Notes under the pieces: model-generated
The model's database searches: none
Told to the model about the DNA's origin: nothing
Seen by the model: only the letters and a program-made list of their open reading frames with translations
Shown here: positions 57,706 through 64,000 of the stretch, one piece after another
Layout: the number at the start of each line of letters is the position of its first letter
Numbering within the stretch: the first letter of the stretch is position 1
Program-made: the position numbers and the translations under genes
Origin: Zea mays
Lineage: Eukaryota > Streptophyta > Magnoliopsida > Poales > Poaceae
NCBI RefSeq assembly: GCF_902167145.1
Contig: NW_023366915.1
Span: 124,001-188,000, forward strand
Length of the DNA stretch: 64,000 nt
Direction of reading: 5' to 3'

Positions 57706-60700
57706 ATGGCTTCGTTCAACACTCAAGCTGGAGCTGCTTCGGCTTCGAAGCTGGTGCTCCCGATAACAGGCGGTTCTTGCTCAGAGCCAGCTAACAAAAA
57801 GCAGAAGAAGGAGGCTCAGAGAAGGGTGCAGCATGTTGGAGTGCAGGGACCCTTCATTAAGTCAAAATGGTCTCACATTCCAATTACCTTCTCTCAGGAA
57901 GATCTTCAGCTCAAGGACTATCCTCACAATGATGCTATGGTCATTTCTTGTGTGATCAAAGGGTTTCTGGTTCACAATGTCCTAGTTGACACAGGCAGTG
58001 CAGCTGACATCATATTTGCCAAAGCCTTCAGACAGATGCAAGAGCCTGAAGACAAGATTCATGATGCTACGCACCCTCTTTGTGGCTTCGGAGGGCGGCA
58101 GATTGTGGCACTCGGGAAGATTACCATGCCGGTAACCTTCGGATTTGTTAATAACACAAGGACTGAGCAAATTGTGTTTGATATTGTTGACATGGAATAC
58201 CCCTACAACGCCATCATTGGTCGTGGTACTCTAAATGCTTTTGAAGCAATTCTTCACCCAGCTTATCTCTGCATGAAGATACCTTCGGACCAAGGGCCTA
58301 TTGCTATTCATGGGAGTCAGGAAGCTGCCAGAAGGGCCGAAGGAAGCTGGACTGATTCCAAGGCAATCCATAATATAGATGGAGTTGAAGCTTGTGAACA
58401 GTATAAGTTCAGGAGGGAAAAAGCAGCTTCGGCTGATCAGCCGAAGCCCATGCTGCTGTGTGAAGATATAGCAGAGCAGAAGGTGCTATTGGGCTCGCAA
58501 TTATCTGAAGATCAAGAGAAAACCTTGATAAGGTTTTTATTCAACAATAAAGATGTTTTTGCATGGTCAGCCAATGATCTTTGTGGAGTGAATCGGGATG
58601 TTATTGAACATTCGCTCAATGTTGACCCATCCTTCAGACCCCGCAAGCAGAGGCTTCGGAAAATGTCTGATGACAAGGCCGAAGGGGCTCGCAACGAAGT
58701 AAAAAGACTCCTAAGTGCAGGAGTTATCAGAGAAGTGAAGTATCCAGAATGGCTAGCTAACACTGTTATGGTGAAGAAGGCCAATGGAAAGTGGAGAATG
58801 TGTATTGATTTCACAGATCTCAACAAGGCTTGTCCGAAGGATGAGTTCCCGCTGCCACGGATAGACTCTTTAGTTGATGCAGCAGCTTCTTCGGAACTCA
58901 TGAGTCTCCTGGATTGTTACTCAGGCTATCATCAAATCTGGATGAAAAAGGAGGATGAGCCGAAGACTAGTTTCATAACCCCAAGTGGTACATATTGCTA
59001 TCTTCGGATGCCTGAGGGGCTTAAGAATGCAGGAGGGAGTTTCAGCAGGATGACTGCGAAGGTTCTCCAATCTCAGATAGGCAGAAATGTGTTGACCTAT
59101 GTTGATGACATTATTGTAAAAAGCACGAAGCAAGAAGACCATATTGCTGATCTGCAGGAGACCTTCGCCAGCTTCAGACAAGCTGGTCTGAAGCTGAATC
59201 CAGAAAAATGTGTCTTCGGAGTGAAGAAGGGTAAGTTCCTTGGATGCTTGGTTTCAACAAAGGGAATTGAAGCTAACCCAAATAAAATCGAAGCTATACT
59301 TCGAATGGAGCCACCAACCACAAGAAAGGGGGCCCAAAGATTGACAGGAAGACTGGCTTCTCTTAACAGATTTATATCCAGATCAGCGGAAAGAAATCTA
59401 CCCTTCTTCGAGGTGCTAAAATCAGCTGAAGTCTTTCAATGGGGCCCAGCTCAACAAAAAGCTTTCGAAGAACTGAAGCAATACCTGATAGATCTAACAA
59501 CATTAACTCCACCAGTGCCAGGGGCTCCTCTGTTGTTGTATGTGGCAGCTTCGCACTCAGCAGTAAGTGCGGCACTTGTGCAGGAGAAGTTTGATGGACA
59601 AATCAAGAAGCAGGTCCCAGTATATTTTGTATCTGAAGTCCTTAGTGTCTCAAAGAAAAATTATACAGAACTGGAGAAGGTGTTGTATGCCGTTCTAATG
59701 GCATCCAGGAAGCTTCGGCATTATTTTCAGGCATATAATATTATTGTTCCTTCTTCGCAGCCGTTGAAAGATATCATGAGAAATAAAGAAGCTACTGGCC
59801 GAATTGGAAAATGGGCTGCGGAGCTTAATGAATTTTACATTGATTATGTGCACAGATCCTCGATCCAATCTCAAGCTTTGGCAGATTTTATTGCCGACTG
59901 GACGCCAGGGGCTCAGGGTGAAGAAGCGAATAAAGATGCCGAAGCATGGACAGTGTTTTGTGATGGCTCCTGGGGAACCTTCGGAGCAGGAGCAGCTGCT
60001 GTTTTGGTTTCACCGTCCAAGGTTAAAACTTGCTACGCAGCAAGACTGGATTTCAGCTGCACAAATAATATTGCTGAGTACGAAGCCTTGCTCCTGGGTC
60101 TTCGGAAACTAAAGGCAATGGGGATCAGGAGGGCGATCCTTAAAACTGATTCTCAGATTGTTTCGGGTCATATTGACAAAAGTTGCAAGGCTAAAGACCC
60201 GAAGCTTGAAAAATACCTAGACACAGTCCGAAGGATCGAAGCTTCCTTCGAAGGATTCTCTGTTAAGAATATCCCTCGAGGGCAAAATGAACATGCTGAT
60301 TTGTTAGCCAGGTCTGCAGCACAGGGGCTGCCGCTACCTTCGGATGTATTCTTTGAAACAATAAAGGCACCTTCAGTGGAGTTACTTGAAAGAGCAGTTC
60401 TTACTATTTCTCCTGTGTACAGTGAAGATTGGAGAACTGAAATAATTTCTTACCTTCAGGGCAACTTCCTATCAGATGACGAAGCTTATAATAAAAGAAT
60501 AGAGGCAAGAGCTCGTCCATATATTATTATAGAAGGGGAGTTATACAAGCATGGAGTTTGTGCCCCGCTGCTCAAGTGCTTGTCTAGAGCCGAAGGTATA
60601 GAATTGATGAAGGAGATACATGCAGGCCTTTGTGGATCCCATATCGGATCCAGGCCGTTACTTGGAAAAGTGTTCCGTCAGGGATTTTATTGGCCGAAGG

Positions 60701-61659
60701 CAGCTTCGGATGCAGCTGAATTAGTTCAAAAGTGCGAAGGTTGTCAGAAATGTGCAAGAGATCAAAAACAACCTTCGTCTTTGACACAGCTAATACAACC
60801 CATCTGGCCATTGCAAAGGTGGGGCCTCGATCTGCTGGGCCCATTACCACCGGCTCAGGGCAATCTGAAATATGTTGTAGTTGCTGTGGAATATTTTTCC
60901 AAGTGGATTGAGGCGAAGCCATTAGCTACAATAACTTCGGCCACTGTCCAAAAATTTTTCTGGCAGAATATTGTCTGTCGCTTCGGAGTGCCGAAGGCTA
61001 TAACTGTAGATAACGGAACACAATTTGACTCCGAAGAATTCAGGAATTTTTGTGATCAAATTGGCACGAAGATCCACTTTGCATCAGTCAGGCACCCGGA
61101 GTCAAATGGGCTTGTTGAAAGGGCCAACGGCATCATAATGACAGGAATAATGAAGCTAATCTTCAATCAACCAAGGGGAAAGTGGCCAGATCAGCTTACC
61201 AAGGTGGTATGGAGCCATAACACAACAACATCAAGATCTACAGGCTTCACCCCATTTAAGTTGTTATTTGGTGACGAAGCAATAACCCCGGAAGAAGCCA
61301 AAGCTGGATCAATAAGAGTGGTAGCTTCGGCAGAATCAGGTCCCGAAGATACTTGTCTCGTGGAAAAAGATGCCCTAGAAGGGATCAGGCTTCAGGCCGT
61401 GGAGAATATCAATAAGTACCAGGCTGAAACGGTTAAATGGCGAGATAGAAAGGTCCGGCTAAAAAATATTGAGCCAGGACACTTGGTGCTTCGGAGAGTG
61501 GCCAATCCGGATACAGTGGGCAAATTGCAACTGAAATGGGAAGGGCCTTTCTTAGTAGCATCTTCGTCAAGGCCTGGTTCGTACAGACTGAAGGACATGG
61601 ATGGCAATGAGATTCCAAGATCTTGGAATGCGGATGAGCTTCGGCGGTTTTATGTATAA
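57706..61659 (+). CDS. pol: Tat-lineage gypsy Pol polyprotein (no Gag)
   Basis: An open frame of 1317 residues from the first ATG after the LTR. The domains are an aspartic protease with D95-T-G-S; reverse transcriptase with MCIDFTDLNKAC from about 365 and YVDD at 465-468; and a first RNase H whose usual Thr-Asp-Ala-Ser motif reads Val-Ala-Ala-Ser (612-616), so it lacks the first catalytic Asp. A second, archaeal-type RNase H follows with D753, E791, D815 and D865. The integrase has a zinc region (H972, H979, C1010, C1013) and a core with D1042, D1102 and E1138 (35 residues apart), with a GPF-Tyr-Leu-type C-terminal region ending near 1317. A degenerate first plus an intact second RNase H is known for Tat elements. 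No Gag core or CCHC knuckle precedes the protease. All catalytic residues I can check are present. Confidence 0.93.
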   Translation: MASFNTQAGAASASKLVLPITGGSCSEPANKKQKKEAQRRVQHVGVQGPFIKSKWSHIPITFSQEDLQLKDYPHNDAMVISCVIKGFLVHNVLVDTGSAADIIFAKAFRQMQEPEDKIHDATHPLCGFGGRQIVALGKITMPVTFGFVNNTRTEQIVFDIVDMEYPYNAIIGRGTLNAFEAILHPAYLCMKIPSDQGPIAIHGSQEAARRAEGSWTDSKAIHNIDGVEACEQYKFRREKAASADQPKPMLLCEDIAEQKVLLGSQLSEDQEKTLIRFLFNNKDVFAWSANDLCGVNRDVIEHSLNVDPSFRPRKQRLRKMSDDKAEGARNEVKRLLSAGVIREVKYPEWLANTVMVKKANGKWRMCIDFTDLNKACPKDEFPLPRIDSLVDAAASSELMSLLDCYSGYHQIWMKKEDEPKTSFITPSGTYCYLRMPEGLKNAGGSFSRMTAKVLQSQIGRNVLTYVDDIIVKSTKQEDHIADLQETFASFRQAGLKLNPEKCVFGVKKGKFLGCLVSTKGIEANPNKIEAILRMEPPTTRKGAQRLTGRLASLNRFISRSAERNLPFFEVLKSAEVFQWGPAQQKAFEELKQYLIDLTTLTPPVPGAPLLLYVAASHSAVSAALVQEKFDGQIKKQVPVYFVSEVLSVSKKNYTELEKVLYAVLMASRKLRHYFQAYNIIVPSSQPLKDIMRNKEATGRIGKWAAELNEFYIDYVHRSSIQSQALADFIADWTPGAQGEEANKDAEAWTVFCDGSWGTFGAGAAAVLVSPSKVKTCYAARLDFSCTNNIAEYEALLLGLRKLKAMGIRRAILKTDSQIVSGHIDKSCKAKDPKLEKYLDTVRRIEASFEGFSVKNIPRGQNEHADLLARSAAQGLPLPSDVFFETIKAPSVELLERAVLTISPVYSEDWRTEIISYLQGNFLSDDEAYNKRIEARARPYIIIEGELYKHGVCAPLLKCLSRAEGIELMKEIHAGLCGSHIGSRPLLGKVFRQGFYWPKAASDAAELVQKCEGCQKCARDQKQPSSLTQLIQPIWPLQRWGLDLLGPLPPAQGNLKYVVVAVEYFSKWIEAKPLATITSATVQKFFWQNIVCRFGVPKAITVDNGTQFDSEEFRNFCDQIGTKIHFASVRHPESNGLVERANGIIMTGIMKLIFNQPRGKWPDQLTKVVWSHNTTTSRSTGFTPFKLLFGDEAITPEEAKAGSIRVVASAESGPEDTCLVEKDALEGIRLQAVENINKYQAETVKWRDRKVRLKNIEPGHLVLRRVANPDTVGKLQLKWEGPFLVASSSRPGSYRLKDMDGNEIPRSWNADELRRFYV

Positions 61660-61712
61660 CTCGATGTAATTTTGACTTTTCTTTTCTTTTTCATGGCACC
61701 CTTTTCCTTTCT

Positions 61713-61727
61713 AAAGGGGGAGAAAGG
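61713..61727 (+). other. Internal polypurine tract after pol
   Basis: AAAGGGGGAGAAAGG lies 54 bp after the pol stop, although no LTR follows for at least 2.2 kb. It could be a second plus-strand primer site or a remnant of an ancestral element end, with the antisense gene region added after it. Confidence 0.55.
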
Positions 61728-61837
61728 TTTTTAATGGGGCCATCACATGTAATTTTTCTTTTTAGTTTTATAAGAGCAAAATCCCCCAAAGATGTACATG
61801 TAAAAGCTGAGAGCGCACCATCGAGTGCCGAAACTGA

Positions 61838-62104
61838 AAAAGAGAAGAAGCTCCAAAGACGTCCCTAAGGGGATGCAGAGCTTACAGCGAAAAGTCAACG
61901 CTGATTCCGCCGAAAGTAAAAGGCGAAGAAGCTCCAAAGACGTTCCCAAGGGAATGCAGAGCTTATACCGTCTAAGTAAAAGACGAAGAAGCTCCAAAGA
62001 CGTCCCTAAGGGGATGCAGAGCTTACAGCGAAAAGTCAACGCTGATATTGCCTAAGTAAGAGGCGAAGAAGCTCCAAAGTCGTTCCTAAGGGAATGCAGA
62101 GCTA
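61838..62104. repeat. Tandem repeats with AGCTCCAAAGACG core
   Basis: GCTCCAAAGACGT-like cores begin at 61850, 61931, 61991 and 62071, in units of about 81, 60 and 80 bp. Each is followed by AAGGGGATGCAGAGCTTA or AAGGGAATGCAGAGC. The first and third units also share CAGCGAAAAGTCAACGCTGAT. A 76-codon frame crosses the repeats, but I do not call it a gene. Confidence 0.85.
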
Positions 62105-62889
62105 ATGTGTGGTTGTTTCCAAGTAATGGCTGACAATATGGCTTCGGACATATGCTTCGGACATTCATTCGTGCATTACATTACATCATAACATTCGCAT
62201 GCATAAGCATTCATTCATAGCATTTGTGTTCCCAAGTGGCTGCTTCGGCAAAAAAGCTTCGGAGAAGTGCCTTTTTATGACTTGTTACGCTATGTTGTGT
62301 GCAAAAGTGAAAAGTTCCGTTGCTTTGGCACAAAGAAAAGTTTCAGTATAAGGGAGAACTGGATTTTTATGAATCGTTGTATATAAGAGTAGTAGTCTTT
62401 TATGTCTTGCTATGTAAAAGCTTCGGCAGAAAGAAGAAGTAGTCTTTTATGTCTTGCTATGTAAAAGCTTCGGCAGAAAGAAGAAGTAGTCTTTTATGTC
62501 TTGCTATGTAAAAGCTTCGGCAGAAAGAAGAAGTAGTCTTTTATGTCTTGCTATGTAAAAGCTTCGACAGAAAGAAGAAGTAGTTTTTTATGTTTTGCTA
62601 TGTGAAGAAAAGCTTTGGCAAAAAGAGGAAGCGACCGTTTAGGCTTCGTTGTGTACGAAAAGAAGGGAAGGTGTTTTTTCGCCTTCGGCTCAAAATACTG
62701 ATTTCGTCCACATCAAAGCGACTCAATCGAAGGGTAAGGATATATTACAAGGTATGTACAAAGTTCCTTGAGAACAGTTCAATTGTATTTACAAAACTTG
62801 TTACAAAAGTATCCTGAGTTTTTTCCTATAGTACATTTCTACTGATCTTCATTAAGCTTCAGCTTCGGCGACAGTTTCGGCGACATAAC
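62105..62889. other. Non-coding stretch between pol and the antisense gene
   Basis: Apart from the 47-bp minisatellite, this region holds A/T-rich sequence with scattered CTTCGG words (for example near 62143, 62245 and 62262) and no convincing coding frame. The part 62840-62889 would be the 3' untranslated region of the antisense gene. Confidence 0.6.
62392..62610. repeat. 47-bp minisatellite
   Basis: Units starting GTAGTCTTTTATGTCTTGC begin at 62392, 62439, 62486 and 62533, with a degenerate fifth at 62580. The first four are almost identical: the fourth has CTTCGACAG for CTTCGGCAG. The stretch lies between pol and the antisense gene and codes for nothing I recognise. Confidence 0.9.
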
Positions 62890-64000
62890 TTAGGCATCAT
62901 CTTCACCTTCGACATCCTACATAAATCAAGGAATCATGAGTAAAAATCAAGTGCAAAGAAAAAGGTAAGTACGAAGTATTATCTCTTACTGGTTCAAGAT
63001 GGCTTCGTGCTTCATCTCCAGCCTTCTCCCGCCCGCCTTTTGTCCATATCATTTTTATAAATCTGTTGGAGATACTTCGGGCAAGGTCAGGCATATCATC
63101 CAGGATTGATGGAGATAAGGCGAAGTTGGGCCTGTTAACAACTTTTCCATGTTCACAGCCAGCCTTCATGAAGGCTGCAGCAGTCCCTCGAGAAGCTACC
63201 CAGGCACAGAAATCACCATGCCCAGCTATGACTTCGTCGAGCTCGTCAATTTCCCCCTCAATGTGTTCGAAGGTTTGTGGTAGGTCTTCAGCTGAGGGGG
63301 TAAATTTTTCGCTGCTAGCTCCAACCGAATGAAAAATCTTTCTTAGTCGCTGAATGCACTTGTTGCTAAATTCTAGGCATTTTTCTTGAAGATTTGTCAG
63401 TAGTTTTCTCAAATCCGAATTTTGCTGAGCTTCGGCTTCAAGTTTTGCATTGAGATCTTGTTTTTCTTGTTCGAACTGCTCAGACTGGCGGAGAAGCTTC
63501 GTGTTCAGTTCTAATATTTTTGCTTCAGCTTCCGCCAGTAAACCTTCGGCTGCCTGGAGTTCGAAGTTCTTTTTCTCAAAAGCATCTGATTGTTCCTTTA
63601 TTTTGTTTTCCAAATTTTCAATTATAACTTCATGCTTTTTATCTTCAAGATCCTGCTGCATTTGCAAGGCCTTGCTCAATAGCATACTCTACACAAACAC
63701 AACCTTCATCAGACATGTTTTTGTTAGGAGCAACAAAAGTTAGGGGACAAGTCATTTACCTTGAAGTTGGAGTAAAACAAACTACCAACGACATGCTGAC
63801 GTCGGTAGCGGCTGATATCTGCTTCTAGCTTCGGAAATCCAATACTCTTGGACAGAGTACTAATAACTCTGGCCCCTGTTTGGTCCCGAATACACTTTAA
63901 CTTCTCATCATCAACACCTCCGAAGAGGAGTGCCCCAGGTTTGTATCCGCAGGATTGGGCATACTCTTTAAGCTCTTCTATTTCAGCTTTTGTTAGATGT
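62890..64000 (-). CDS. Antisense spliced gene for a coiled-coil protein (partial)
   Basis: Read on the minus strand, an exon (64000-63760, open from the window edge) ends AAG/GTAAAT. A 71-bp intron (63759-63689) ends GTGTAG; exon 63688-62990 has 233 codons; a 73-bp intron (62989-62917, GTAAGA to TATGTAG) follows; and a last exon (62916-62890) adds eight mostly acidic residues and a stop. Both introns fall between codons and keep the frame, which supports the model. The middle exon begins with about 120 residues of strong coiled coil rich in Glu, Lys, Gln and Leu, followed by a conserved-looking region with CAWVASRGTAAAF and NRPNFALSP. This resembles antisense proteins annotated in grasses as putative gypsy-type transposon proteins. 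Its function is unknown. The start and promoter lie beyond the window. Confidence 0.75.

Larger units (their letters stand above)
57075..64000 (+). mobile_element. Ty3/gypsy Tat-lineage LTR retrotransposon, 5' part
   Basis: Contains a 5' LTR, primer-binding site, pol with two RNase H domains (a Tat-lineage feature), a repeat-rich stretch and a spliced antisense gene, which some Tat elements carry between pol and the 3' LTR. No gag is present. The words CTTCGG/CCGAAG are strikingly frequent throughout. It may belong near the cinful, Grande or RIRE2-like groups, but I cannot name the family. The 3' LTR and right flank lie outside. Confidence 0.88.

Noticed and set aside
58512..58901. Minus-strand frames inside gypsy pol
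   Set aside because: Shadows of the plus-strand polyprotein with no domains.
61825..62055. 76-codon basic frame with repeated Ser-Ser-Lys-Asp-Val-Pro-Lys-Gly
   Set aside because: It simply translates the tandem repeats. One repeat step is not a multiple of 3, and there is no sign of a real gene.

Overview
The window is nuclear DNA of a grass, almost certainly maize or a close Zea relative. About 31.7 kb is tandem 180-bp satellite matching the maize knob repeat (knob180). The rest is LTR retrotransposons of types abundant in maize. No host single-copy gene, rRNA, tRNA or CRISPR array was found.

Layout. (1) 1-10207: knob180 satellite, mostly in one orientation (1-8489), flipping at about 8490. 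It contains a 3588-bp higher-order tandem duplication (181-3768 and 3769-7356). (2) 10208-35594: one Ty1/copia Sirevirus-type (Opie/Ji-like) retrotransposon locus of 25.4 kb. It has four LTRs and three internal regions in direct tandem (LTR-int-LTR-int-LTR-int-LTR). A single 5-bp target-site duplication (ATGGT) lies only at the outer ends, so this is one insertion into a knob monomer, amplified by LTR-LTR recombination. Each internal copy is broken differently: copy 1 has an open gag and a frameshifted pol; copy 2 has a broken gag and an open pol; copy 3 has a gag stop and a 41-bp deletion in reverse transcriptase. (3) 35595-57074: knob180 resumes exactly where it was interrupted, then becomes a mosaic of inverted blocks with ten more orientation switches, a 1711-bp tandem duplication that carries inversion junctions, and several shared deletion and junction variants. 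(4) 57075-64000: the 5' part of a Ty3/gypsy element of the Tat lineage inserted in the last knob monomer. It has a 587-bp LTR, a 1317-codon pol (protease, RT, two RNase H domains, integrase) starting 44 bp after the LTR with no gag, a repeat-rich non-coding stretch, and a spliced antisense gene for a coiled-coil protein that runs off the window end. Its 3' LTR is not in the window.

How the parts relate. The satellite is non-coding; its long open frames arise because 180 is divisible by 3. The retroelement genes would act together as usual: Gag forms particles, and Pol processes, reverse-transcribes and integrates. In the copia copies gag and pol lie in different, non-overlapping frames. A conserved splice-acceptor-like sequence at the junction suggests pol could be reached by splicing. 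The points most worth checking are the tandem four-LTR array, the conserved gag/pol junction, the satellite's higher-order and inverted structure with a shared inversion junction, the gag-less Tat element, and its antisense spliced gene.
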